Counted from the stretch's first letter, positions 8,123 through 15,809 are shown. The stretch is DNA of 41,562 nucleotides from a bacterium UBP14_UBA6098 (GCA_002428525.1 DIWU01000006.1:1-41562); one strand, 5' to 3'. The notes: generated by a model not told the origin, from the sequence alone. Made by a program: numbers and translations.

Positions 8123-8210
8123 CAGCCCTCCATTTTTTGAGTGTTAATTATGTAGAGATAGTGGACATATTTTATTAAACTATTTAATATCAACCTCTTT
8201 GTCAAGATAT

Positions 8211-8237
8211 AAAAAAAGGCGCTTTTCTGCGCCTTTT
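8211..8237 (-). terminator. rho-independent terminator after ATPase subunit B
   Basis: AAAAGGCGC - six-base loop - GCGCCTTTT is followed on the minus strand by more T residues. It ends the ATPase operon right after subunit B, which makes the absence of a downstream subunit D gene real rather than an annotation gap. Confidence 0.85.
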
Positions 8238-8256
8238 GTGGGCTATATCGAAGGCC

Positions 8257-9639
8257 CTATTTCTCGGCGGCCTTGTCTAAATGTTCGCGAAGGAACTTCT
8301 CGTCGATCTTCTTCAGCTCGCGGTGCGGGAATTTTGAAAGAAGCTCCCACGAGAGGTCAAGTGTCTCTGCAATCGTGCGGTCGGTGTTATACCCTTGTCC
8401 GACATAGCGCTCCTCGAAATCGCCTGCGAACTCGAGATATAGCTTGTCGAGATCGGAGAGGGCGGCCTCGCCGAGGATAACCGCGAGTTCCTGCGCCTGT
8501 TTGCCGCGCGCATAGGCGGCATAGACCTGATTGAACAAATCGTCGTGATCCTCGCGGGTTTTGCCCTTGCCGACTCCCTTCTGGCGAAGGCGCGAGAGGC
8601 TCGGGAGCACATCTATGGGCGGCGTGATGCCCTTTTTCAGGAGTGAGCGCGAGAGGTAGATTTGCCCCTCGGTGATATAGCCCGTAAGGTCGGGGATCGG
8701 GTGGGTTTTGTCGTCCTCGGGCATAGTCAGCACGGGAATCAGCGTGATCGAGCCGTTTCTGCCCTTGATTCTGCCGGCGCGCTCATAGAGCGTGGCGAGG
8801 TCGGTGTATAGATATCCGGGGAAACCGCGCCGGCCGGGGATCTCCTTGCGCGAGGCCGAAACCTCGCGAAGGGCTTCGCAGTAGTTGGTCATGTCGGTGA
8901 TGATCACCAGCACATGCATTCCAAGCTCGAAGGCCAAAAACTCCGCTGTCGTCAGCGCGATTCGCGGCGTCGAGATGCGCTCGATGGCCGGGTCGTTGGC
9001 GAGGTTGAGGTAAAGCACCGCGCGCTCGAGTGCGCCGGTGCCCTCGAACTCGCGACGGAAAAACTCCGCCTCCTCGAAGGTGATGCCCATCGCGCCGAAG
9101 ACCACGCCGAATTTCTCCTCGGTGCCGAGCACCTTTGCCTGCCGCGCGATCTGCGCCGCGAGCATGTTGTGCGGAAGCCCGGAGGCTGAGAATATCGGCA
9201 GTTTCTGCCCGCGGACAAGCGTGTTCAGGCCGTCGATCGCCGATACGCCGGTCTGAATGAACTCGTTCGGGAACTCGCGTGCGTAAGGGTTGATCGGCGC
9301 GCCGTTAATATCGAGACGCTTGTCCGGCAGAATCTCCGGGCCGTCGTCGATGGGGCGGCCGAGGCCGTCGAAGATGCGCCCGAGCATATCCTCGGACACT
9401 CCCAGCTCGATGCCGCGCCCGAGAAATCGCACGCCCGAGCCGAAGACATCGACACCGGTGGTGCCCTCGAAAAGCTGGATAACAGCCTTGTCGCGGTTGA
9501 CCTCGAGCACCTTGCCGCGGCGCTTTTCGCCGCTTGGAAGGGTGATCTCGACCAGTTCCTCGTAGGTCGCGCCCTCGACCCCCTCGATAACGAGTAGCGG
9601 CCCCGCGACCTCGGTAATCGTCCGGTATTCTTTTAACAT
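8257..9639 (-). CDS. atpB: V/A-type ATPase subunit B
   Basis: Non-catalytic nucleotide-binding subunit of the A3B3 head, 460 residues. Family marks include EYRTITEVAGPLLVIEGVEG at the N-terminus, the A-loop region GLPHNMLAAQIARQA in place of a functional P-loop, AMGITFEEAEFFRREFE, ITDMTNYCEALREVSASRKE, and PGRRGFPGYLYTDLATLYERAG. GGAGG precedes the ATG. It is the last gene of the ATPase operon, separated from subunit A by ~3.8 kb of defence-type genes. A terminator follows, and no subunit D gene is present. Confidence 0.97.
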   Translation of the reverse strand: MLKEYRTITEVAGPLLVIEGVEGATYEELVEITLPSGEKRRGKVLEVNRDKAVIQLFEGTTGVDVFGSGVRFLGRGIELGVSEDMLGRIFDGLGRPIDDGPEILPDKRLDINGAPINPYAREFPNEFIQTGVSAIDGLNTLVRGQKLPIFSASGLPHNMLAAQIARQAKVLGTEEKFGVVFGAMGITFEEAEFFRREFEGTGALERAVLYLNLANDPAIERISTPRIALTTAEFLAFELGMHVLVIITDMTNYCEALREVSASRKEIPGRRGFPGYLYTDLATLYERAGRIKGRNGSITLIPVLTMPEDDKTHPIPDLTGYITEGQIYLSRSLLKKGITPPIDVLPSLSRLRQKGVGKGKTREDHDDLFNQVYAAYARGKQAQELAVILGEAALSDLDKLYLEFAGDFEERYVGQGYNTDRTIAETLDLSWELLSKFPHRELKKIDEKFLREHLDKAAEK

Positions 9640-9680
9640 TGTAACCTCCGTTTTATTTTCATTTCATAAATTCGATTAAA

Positions 9681-9893
9681 TTACTCTTCTTTATTTGTTG
9701 CCTTGTTAATTGCTTCGAGAATCCCTTTAATAACCTTTGGGTGCAGTTCCTTACCCGCGTGGAAAGGCACGACTACTTTTATCTTCTCGAAAGCGTAGAT
9801 ACGGTGACTTCCTCTCGACCGGAGAAGCTCGAAACCGGCCTTCAACAGCATCCGTTCGGCCTCTTGGGCTTTTAAAAATGGAATCCTAACCAA
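9681..9893 (-). CDS. hicA: HicA-like mRNA interferase toxin
   Basis: 70 residues of the HicA double-stranded-RNA-binding fold: EAERMLLKAGFELLRSRG, then GSHRIY containing the catalytic His, VVVPFHAGKEL, and HPKVIKGIL. HicA toxins cleave mRNA or tmRNA when not bound by HicB. The start overlaps the end of the upstream hicB by 8 bases, a coupled pair with antitoxin first. It is one of several addiction-type genes between ATPase subunits A and B. Confidence 0.9.
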   Translation of the reverse strand: MVRIPFLKAQEAERMLLKAGFELLRSRGSHRIYAFEKIKVVVPFHAGKELHPKVIKGILEAINKATNKEE

Positions 9894-10110
9894 CCGTAAC
9901 CTCCATAGAGGTTGTATAAATATCGCTACTTAAAAGGCCTTCGGCCTCCTCCGGGGTAAGCGTCTCAAGATATAACTCTATCGCTTCCTCGATATTAGCA
10001 CGAACCTCCTCGAAGGTCCCGCCCTGAGTGTGGCAACCCGGGAGTTCCGGCGAGAAGGCGTAATAGCCGTGCTCATCTTTCTCGATAACAACACTAATTT
10101 TCCCGCGCAT
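9886..10110 (-). CDS. hicB: HicB-family antitoxin
   Basis: 74 residues with the degenerate RNase-H-like fold of HicB: SVVIEKDEHGYYAFSPELPG, CHTQGGTFEEVRANIEEAIELYL. There is no added DNA-binding domain, so autoregulation may need another factor. It precedes and overlaps hicA. A 42-bp element that also stands upstream of the other HicB-like gene (10818-11120) lies 24 bases before this start. Confidence 0.9.
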   Translation of the reverse strand: MRGKISVVIEKDEHGYYAFSPELPGCHTQGGTFEEVRANIEEAIELYLETLTPEEAEGLLSSDIYTTSMEVTVG

Positions 10111-10133
10111 ATTATTCCTTTTCTTCTAAGTCC

Positions 10134-10175
10134 ATATCGTTCTATGTTTTGTAAGACTTTTTTTGCGTTTTCAAG
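10134..10175 (-). repeat. 42-bp direct repeat, copy 1, upstream of hicB
   Basis: The repeat begins ATATCGTTCTATGTTTTGTA on the plus strand. It matches 11165-11206 at all but three or so positions over 42 bases, and similarity fades out beyond. On the minus strand both copies can encode the same peptide, LENAKKVLQNIERY. This copy overlaps the stop of the NYN gene. Confidence 0.85.
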
Positions 10176-10815
10176 AGTTTTTCTTTCGATTTCGTTTCCA
10201 TTCTTCCGGTTTATTTAAAACAAAACCATTCATTGTAACAATTTCGTCCGGTAATTGGCTAATCTCAAGTTTTCTCCTCCCTACGGTAAAATAAGGGAAA
10301 TCGAGGCTAACAATTTCTTTTGAAAACCTTGCTGGCGGAAAAGCGATAATAACTTTCTTCTGTGGATACATCAGCTTAAACTTCGATAATACTGGGACAA
10401 GGTCGGCATCTGCCGAAATTAACAAAGCTTCGTCGAATTCATTGTTAAAAGCGTCTGAAATTAATTCAACAGCGATATTCACATCTGTTTCTTTCTCATG
10501 CGGAACTTGATCGATAAAACCACAATTCCTGCAAATCCTCTCTTCAAACTGATATTTTCCAAAAACCAATTCTATGTCAGTTAAAGTCTCTATAGCCTCT
10601 AAAAATATAGTTTGTCTTTTCACTTTTTCTGCTGGCGCGATAATCCGGGAAGTAAAATATTTTACCTGTATTAAAGACTGATAAGGTTTTAAAAGGTTCT
10701 TAGACAACTCGGCTACATCAAGCCAAATAAGCTTTCGCCCATATTTATCTCGTATTCCAAAATATAGGTTAAAACCATCTATGTATGCAATTACTCTTTT
10801 TTTATCTATTGACAT
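10171..10815 (-). CDS. NYN-domain (PIN-like) predicted ribonuclease
   Basis: 214 residues. The PIN-like metal-binding acids are visible: the first Asp in AYIDGFNLYFG, acids in ETDVNIAVELISDA, and ISADADLVPVL. A CRNCG pair in the middle may bind zinc with nearby residues. The C-terminus ends in a basic tail after PEEW. NYN proteins of this LabA-like type are predicted RNases, often in defence or addiction settings. Only 2 bases separate it from the upstream HicB-like antitoxin, which has no HicA of its own, so the two may form a toxin-antitoxin pair. The gene is more AT-rich than the ATPase genes around it. Confidence 0.85.
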   Translation of the reverse strand: MSIDKKRVIAYIDGFNLYFGIRDKYGRKLIWLDVAELSKNLLKPYQSLIQVKYFTSRIIAPAEKVKRQTIFLEAIETLTDIELVFGKYQFEERICRNCGFIDQVPHEKETDVNIAVELISDAFNNEFDEALLISADADLVPVLSKFKLMYPQKKVIIAFPPARFSKEIVSLDFPYFTVGRRKLEISQLPDEIVTMNGFVLNKPEEWKRNRKKNS

Positions 10816-10817
10816 TT

Positions 10818-11120
10818 TTAATATGGTATATATTTTATATATGCAACAGCCCTAACGATAGTATCGTTAGTCCGACGCCGCCTCTTTGGGGCGGTGTTTC
10901 TTTTTTCCGGCAATTCCTGTGTGTGGTCGAGGGTCTTTTCACCGCGCTCTTTTCGGTAAGCGAAGATCATCTGGATCACATCGATGCAGTTGAAAATGGC
11001 CTCTTGGATTGTGTCGCCTTCCGCGAACGCGCCTTCGATGTCGGCACATCGCGCGAGGAAACCGTCGTCGTTGACCTCGACCTGAATCGATAGGTAGCCT
11101 ATATTGTGTTTTTTATCCAT
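10818..11120 (-). CDS. HicB-like antitoxin paired with the NYN gene
   Basis: 100 residues. Residues 9-55 show the HicB fold (LSIQVEVNDDGFLARC, ADIEGAFAEGDTIQEAIFNC). The tail RKERGEKTLDH is normal, but the last ~25 residues (KRRRRTNDTIVRAVAYIK) look like read-through of non-coding sequence. The downstream gene is NYN instead of hicA. It may be an antitoxin that changed partners or an orphan. A copy of the 42-bp repeat stands ~45 bases upstream. Confidence 0.75.
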   Translation of the reverse strand: MDKKHNIGYLSIQVEVNDDGFLARCADIEGAFAEGDTIQEAIFNCIDVIQMIFAYRKERGEKTLDHTQELPEKRNTAPKRRRRTNDTIVRAVAYIKYIPY

Positions 11121-11164
11121 GATATCTCCAGTTTTAATCCATGTTTCTCATAATCGCTAACCTT

Positions 11165-11206
11165 ATATCGTTCTATGTTTTGTAAGACCTTTTTTGCATT
11201 TTCAAG
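11165..11206 (-). repeat. 42-bp direct repeat, copy 2, upstream of HicB-like gene
   Basis: Second copy of the element at 10134-10175, 1031 bases away in the same orientation and again just upstream of a HicB-family gene. Either it is a shared control region or it marks a tandem duplication of a HicB unit. The 187-base gap 11121-11307 holds nothing else I can support. Confidence 0.85.
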
Positions 11207-11307
11207 GCTTCATCCTCAATTTCAAAGACCTTGAAGGCGGATTGAAAGAGGCAAAAGACTATTTCAACCGCACCGCACCCGCAAAATCATCGATGACGCC
11301 CCAAAAA

Positions 11308-12576
11308 TCAGATAGCATCAGAGGTAGATTTTGCCTCGATCAACCTTTGGTAATTCGTAAATACCGGACATTGAGGCGCGAAACCGCCATTAACCCTTTT
11401 AATGTGATTTATCTCCTTCGCCATGCCTTTGAAATAAACAATAAACTTTCCGGTATCCTTATATTTCTCGATCCGGTCAATTTCGGCGAGATGAGTTATT
11501 GCAGAAACCGGTGCTTTGCGATAAACGGCGATAAATCTCAGATTCGGTATCTTTCTCTCATTGAGGCGAATAGCATACCAACAATTTTCTCCGAGGAAGG
11601 TTTCTTGAAAACCGTCTTCTTGGGCTGGAACGATAATTGTATCGAGGTCTTCCGGCGAAGACCTATATTCTTTCTTCGTCCCTTTAATAATGTGATACAG
11701 CTTATCGATAGTTTCTTTGCTATTTGAGATTTGCCAAAAAGTCCAACCGTTAGTTGACTTACCATCTTTCGCGGCCTTTCCCGCGCCGCTCGGTGAGTTA
11801 AATTTTTCACCGTTCACCTCGACCGAGCCATCGGCGAAAAGCCTGCCCTCGAAGTGTTTGCCTTTGTAGTCGGCATAAACCGGGACAGGGAAATCGATTC
11901 CGTCGGTCGAGACTACCGGCGCAGCCTCTGTGGCTTTTTTCGCAGGTATTAGCTCCGTCCTCGCCGGGACGAAATTGAACTGCGGCACAAACCTCAGCGC
12001 TTTCACCATCTCTGCGCCCTCGCGGGCATAAACCGCCACCTCGAGAAGTTGAGGGCGAGGATTTAATGTCCATAAGGAGTTTTTAAATGTAATTGTTTCT
12101 TCTTCGACAACGACTATGCACTCGAAATTTTTCTCATCCTCCATTGTCTCGAAAATTTCATTGAAAAGGTGATCGAATATTCCTTTTCCCATGCAGGTTT
12201 TTTCGATCCGCGCTTTCAGATTTACGTCATCCTCGATCTGTGTTTGTATTATTTGAGCTAACTTTTTACGAGACTTATAGTTAGAGAAGGCATTTATAAA
12301 AGTCCCGAGTTGCGGGCTGACATGCCGAAAAACATCGTGAGTCGAAAGTTCGATCTCGACAAGAACAAACCTTTTCTGCTCGGGATAGAAAAGATAACCG
12401 TCCGGTATTGTGCCCTGTCCCCATTCGGTTTTTATTTTTTTCTTTATGTCGAGATAGATCGCCTCCTCGCCGAATATTTGCGCGGCGTTTTCGACCACCA
12501 AGCGCTCGAACTCGTCCTCGTTTTTCGGCGAGTAGCGGCAATATCTCACTCCATCCAGCAGAATCATGTCGACCAT
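11308..12576 (-). CDS. predicted nuclease fused to a RAMA-type domain
   Basis: 422 residues, probably three parts. Residues ~20-160 look like a PD-(D/E)XK nuclease: IPDGYLFYP supplies the Asp and FVLVEIELSTH the Glu-x-Glu strand. Residues ~228-285 match the RAMA domain by pattern: GRLFADGSVEVNGEKF, SPSGAGKAA, NGWTFWQI. RAMA domains occur in restriction-linked proteins and are thought to read modified DNA. The last ~120 residues (LGENCWYAIRLNERKIPNL, IAVYRKAPVSAITHLAEI) form a separate module I cannot name with confidence. The ExE instead of ExK may affect catalysis. It lies between AbiEii and HicB genes, 11 bases after the former, consistent with a defence role. Confidence 0.68.
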   Translation of the reverse strand: MVDMILLDGVRYCRYSPKNEDEFERLVVENAAQIFGEEAIYLDIKKKIKTEWGQGTIPDGYLFYPEQKRFVLVEIELSTHDVFRHVSPQLGTFINAFSNYKSRKKLAQIIQTQIEDDVNLKARIEKTCMGKGIFDHLFNEIFETMEDEKNFECIVVVEEETITFKNSLWTLNPRPQLLEVAVYAREGAEMVKALRFVPQFNFVPARTELIPAKKATEAAPVVSTDGIDFPVPVYADYKGKHFEGRLFADGSVEVNGEKFNSPSGAGKAAKDGKSTNGWTFWQISNSKETIDKLYHIIKGTKKEYRSSPEDLDTIIVPAQEDGFQETFLGENCWYAIRLNERKIPNLRFIAVYRKAPVSAITHLAEIDRIEKYKDTGKFIVYFKGMAKEINHIKRVNGGFAPQCPVFTNYQRLIEAKSTSDAI

Positions 12577-12587
12577 AAGAGGCTCCT

Positions 12588-13238
12588 TTAAAACACCTCG
12601 AGTTCCTTCGCTATTTTCAGAAAATGGTCGCGCAGTTCCTCGATCGATACTGGTTTAATCATTCGCGGAAGCTTCTCCTTGTGGTTGATTTGCTCCAATG
12701 CGTAAACCATCCAAAGCCTATCGAGACCAACATGCTTCTCGTTAGCCTTCTCGAACAGGTTTCCAAATGAATAACCCTCTTTATCGAGAAAGAACAGATC
12801 GACGAAGTCCTTGATGTCCGCCCGGTCGAAAAGAGCGCTTATCTTGTTCGCGCCGATGTCGTCGATATCGTCGTAATGGATACCGAGTTCTTCGTCGAAT
12901 AGCGTTTTCCCAAGTCGAAAAGGCGTATCGCAAACCCAATCCGTTGCGATAGTATCGTTATCCCTTGTGAAAAAAGCCTTGGCAAAATGCTCGAAACTCC
13001 TTTGTATCTCTATCTCGGCGAAAACGGACTTCGATATTTCAGTGAGTATTTCCGGTAGTTTCGGAAGGTGCATTTCAATCGAAGTGAAGAAATCGAGGTC
13101 TTCGGAATAGCGATGTCCGAGGTAAAATTCCGCAAGCGCAGTCCCGCCGCTTAGATAAAATAACTCTTTCAAGGGAGACCTTCCGACCGCCTTTAAAAGA
13201 TCGCTATGGAATTCCGTAATTACGCCTTCGCGAGCCAT
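12588..13238 (-). CDS. AbiEii/AbiGii-family nucleotidyltransferase toxin
   Basis: 216 residues. The start is the ATG at 13236-13238, which has GGAGG five bases upstream; the earlier ATG at 13256 lacks a site. The diagnostic motif is LSGGTALAEFYLGHRYSEDL then DFF, with the GG and the paired acidic residues of the polymerase-beta-like nucleotidyltransferase fold. AbiEii-type toxins block growth, with tRNA nucleotidylation shown for relatives. The usual AbiEi antitoxin is absent. Instead a small DUF6922-like gene overlaps its start, which is a recurrent partner arrangement as far as I recall. Confidence 0.88.
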   Translation of the reverse strand: MAREGVITEFHSDLLKAVGRSPLKELFYLSGGTALAEFYLGHRYSEDLDFFTSIEMHLPKLPEILTEISKSVFAEIEIQRSFEHFAKAFFTRDNDTIATDWVCDTPFRLGKTLFDEELGIHYDDIDDIGANKISALFDRADIKDFVDLFFLDKEGYSFGNLFEKANEKHVGLDRLWMVYALEQINHKEKLPRMIKPVSIEELRDHFLKIAKELEVF

Positions 13239-13462
13239 TTTTCCTCCAATGCCCATTCCCAGAATCTCTTTATTTTAGGGGGTAGATGCAGAGAATCGAA
13301 TAATTCCCTTATCTTCTCGATCCCCACCTTCTCGACATCGGCAGAGCAACCGCGCGTTAGGACGCGCTGGACATACCAGCGCTCGAACTCTTCGGTATCG
13401 AACTCCGATTCGTCCCAATCGTAATCCCAAAGCAGTTTTCTATTTACCTGTTCCGGTTTCAT
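13220..13462 (-). CDS. small DUF6922-like protein, probable partner of AbiEii
   Basis: 80 residues from the ATG at 13460-13462, one base after the subunit A stop codon; a start 21 bases earlier would overlap atpA. The sequence is acidic and aromatic: LLWDYDWDESEFDTEEFERW, then VQRVLTRG, and LPPKIKRFWEWALE. This resembles DUF6922 proteins encoded beside AbiEii toxins. A role as antitoxin is inferred from size, order and the 19-base overlap with the toxin gene. No DNA-binding motif is obvious. Confidence 0.65.
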   Translation of the reverse strand: MKPEQVNRKLLWDYDWDESEFDTEEFERWYVQRVLTRGCSADVEKVGIEKIRELFDSLHLPPKIKRFWEWALEEKWLAKA

Positions 13463-13463
13463 C

Positions 13464-15227
13464 CTATTTTGCCAGCGCGCCAAGCTCCTTCGGGATGCGC
13501 TCGATTATCGATTTTATCTTGGCGACAGCCTCCGACTCGGGAATGCGCTTCATGCGCGCGAGTTCCTCGCGGATATGGTGCTCGTCGATAGCCTTAAAGG
13601 GAACACCGGCCGCAAGAGCTTTCCGTGATTCCGCCTCAAATGTCAGGATAGCCTTCAGCATGAGGTCCTGCTTTTCGATGGAGCAGAAGGTGTCGATCTC
13701 GTTGAAGGCGTGTTGTTGGAGGAAGTCCTCGCGGATCGACTGCGCGGAGTCGAGGGTCAAGCGGTCGGGGGCATCGAGGGCCTCCGCGCCTACGAGTTTG
13801 ACGATTTCCTGAAGATCGGCCTCGGTCTGAAGGATTGCCATGGCTTTTACACGATTATCCGGGAATTCGGGTGAGACGCTCTCGCGGTAATATTCGTCGA
13901 AAACATCGCCGTAAAGCGAGTAGCTGTTGAGCCATGAGATGGCCGGATAATGGCGTTGGTAGGCCAGTTCGGCCTCGAGGCTCCAGAACACACGAGCCAC
14001 GCGAAGCGTCGCCTGCACTACCGGATCGGCTAAATCTCCACCCGGAGGCGACACCGCGCCAATAACAGTTAATGCGCCGATGCGCTCTTCCGAGCCGAGC
14101 GTATCCACCCAACCGGCGCGCTCGTAGAACTCGGCGATACGCCGCGCAAGATAGGCCGGATAGCCCTCGTCGCCGGGCATTTCCTCGAGTCGGCCGGATA
14201 TCTCGCGCATGGCTTCCGCCCATCGGCTGGTCGAGTCCGCCATCAGCGCCACGGAGTAGCCCATATCGCGAAAATACTCCGCGATGGTGATTCCGGTATA
14301 GACTGAGGCCTCGCGCGCCGCAACCGGCATGTTCGATGTATTGGCGATAAGAACCGTGCGTTTCATGAGCGGTTCGCCGGTCTTCGGGTCTTTGAGTTCG
14401 GGGAATTCGTTGAGAACATCGGTCATCTCGTTGCCGCGTTCGCCGCAACCGACATAGACAATGATGTCCGCGTCGGCCCACTTGGCCAGCTGGTGCTGGA
14501 TAACGGTTTTACCCGAGCCGAAAGGCCCCGGGACGCAAGCGGTTCCGCCCTTGCCGACGGGGAAGAATGTATCGATAACGCGTTGGCCGGTGGTAAGCGG
14601 TGTGCGCGGAAGGTGCTTTTTCTTGAAAGGCCTCGACTGGCGCACCGGCCATCGATGGGACATCTTTATCTTATGTTCGCCGTCCTCGCCCCGAACGACG
14701 CAGATATCTTCCTCGATAGTAAACTCGCCGGCCTCGATGGAAACGACCTCGCCGGAGATCCCCGGAGGCACCATTATTTTGTGCTCGATGATAGAAGTTT
14801 CCTGCACGGTGCCGAGTATATCGCCGGCGATGAGCTTGTCGCCGACCTTCGCCACGGGCTTGAAATCCCATTTCTTGTCGCGCGGGAGTTTATCGGCCGT
14901 GACGCCGCGCGAGATGAAATCGCCGGCCTTCTGAACGATTATATCGAGCGGGCGCTGGATGCCGTCGTAGATCGAGGTTAAAAGCCCCGGGCCAAGCTCC
15001 ACAGAAAGCGGCGAACCGGTCAAATGCACAGGTTCGCCGGGGCCCATGCCGCCGGTTTCCTCATAGACCTGTATCGACGCGAGATCGCCCTTAAGCTCGA
15101 TAATCTCGCCGATTAGCCCTTGCTCGGATACCCGGACTACATCATACATTTTAGCGCCGGTCATATTCTCGGCGACTACGAGCGGCCCCGAGACCTTGAT
15201 TACCCGACCGATTTTCTCTTCGGACAT
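13464..15227 (-). CDS. atpA: V/A-type ATPase catalytic subunit A
   Basis: Catalytic subunit of the head, 587 residues. The P-loop GPFGSGKT is at residues 234-241. Other family marks are YVGCGERGNEMTDVLNEFPE, TSNMPVAAREASVYTGIT, MADSTSRWAEAMREISGRLE, and MPGDEGYPAYLARR. The subunit-A-specific insertion (~residues 110-200) is present, which separates it from F-type beta. A candidate promoter lies directly upstream, and ~1.7 kb of unrelated cargo separates it from subunit F. Confidence 0.98.
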   Translation of the reverse strand: MSEEKIGRVIKVSGPLVVAENMTGAKMYDVVRVSEQGLIGEIIELKGDLASIQVYEETGGMGPGEPVHLTGSPLSVELGPGLLTSIYDGIQRPLDIIVQKAGDFISRGVTADKLPRDKKWDFKPVAKVGDKLIAGDILGTVQETSIIEHKIMVPPGISGEVVSIEAGEFTIEEDICVVRGEDGEHKIKMSHRWPVRQSRPFKKKHLPRTPLTTGQRVIDTFFPVGKGGTACVPGPFGSGKTVIQHQLAKWADADIIVYVGCGERGNEMTDVLNEFPELKDPKTGEPLMKRTVLIANTSNMPVAAREASVYTGITIAEYFRDMGYSVALMADSTSRWAEAMREISGRLEEMPGDEGYPAYLARRIAEFYERAGWVDTLGSEERIGALTVIGAVSPPGGDLADPVVQATLRVARVFWSLEAELAYQRHYPAISWLNSYSLYGDVFDEYYRESVSPEFPDNRVKAMAILQTEADLQEIVKLVGAEALDAPDRLTLDSAQSIREDFLQQHAFNEIDTFCSIEKQDLMLKAILTFEAESRKALAAGVPFKAIDEHHIREELARMKRIPESEAVAKIKSIIERIPKELGALAK

Positions 15228-15254
15228 AGAGACTCCTTAAATATTTGATTTATA

Positions 15255-15284
15255 AATATACTTTTTCAAAAACCTAACAATCAA
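15255..15284 (-). promoter_or_regulatory. candidate promoter for subunit A and downstream genes
   Basis: On the minus strand TTGATT and TATATT are 18 bases apart, ending ~30 bases before the atpA start. If real, it lets A, the defence genes and B be transcribed apart from the upstream half of the operon. Confidence 0.4.
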
Positions 15285-15317
15285 AACAACGCCGTTATCC
15301 GGCTGTCACGCCCGTTT

Positions 15318-15776
15318 CTATGCACTTCGCGCGCAACGGTTATCCGAAGGCGCCCATTTTTTAAGCGACGAGGCGAACTCCGGGTTCTCGCGGATAGAAT
15401 AGCCCACTACGCGCCCGCAAAGATTGTCGCAGGTTCCCCAGTTATCGACATAGTCGTCGAGCCAGCGTTCGAGGCGCGCGAAATCCGATCTTTCGAGCTT
15501 CTTTCGGAGGTTCCATAGAAAATCGATAGCTATGGTCGTTGTCTCGACGATACGGCGCTCGAATATAACTTCGCAAAGCTCGAAAATACGCTCTTTCGGC
15601 TCTTTTTTCATACTCTGCCAGTGGCGCGAAGCTACATTGTGCACGGCTTTCGACCTAACTCCGATAGGGTTGATCTCCTCGCTAAAATAGCCCCGCAGTT
15701 GCTCGCGATAGGCCGGATCGGCGAGCGATTCGAGCTCGGATACAATATCGGCTGTAATTCTTTTTTGATCGATCAT
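15318..15776 (-). pseudogene. AlkD-like DNA alkylation repair gene, C-terminally truncated
   Basis: About 152 residues from the ATG at 15774-15776; further upstream codons come from a palindromic intergenic repeat. HEAT-like helices include AVHNVASRHWQSMKK and IDFLWNLRKKLERSDF. DNWGTCDNLCG carries the Trp and Asp equivalent to the active-site pair of Bacillus AlkD. The family is usually ~230 residues. This one stops right after KKWAPSDNRCARSA, where the lesion-contacting Arg region begins, and no other frame continues the homology. The last two or three HEAT repeats are therefore missing. It is likely a decayed gene stranded inside the ATPase operon. Confidence 0.7.
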
Positions 15777-15786
15777 CTTAAAATTT

Positions 15787-15809
15787 GGGGCGGGCGCGAG
15801 ACCCGCCCC
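15787..15809. repeat. GC-rich palindromic intergenic repeat
   Basis: GGGGCGGG and CCCGCCCC flank a 7-base loop. Elements of this form are scattered in many genomes and are often mis-read as N-terminal GAGLAPAP peptides, as happens with the AlkD-like reading frame here. Confidence 0.7.

Noticed and set aside
11194..11727. 177-codon plus-strand frame overlapping the RAMA-nuclease
   Set aside because: Antisense to the C-terminal module of the RAMA-nuclease gene, with no ribosome site and no recognisable domain.
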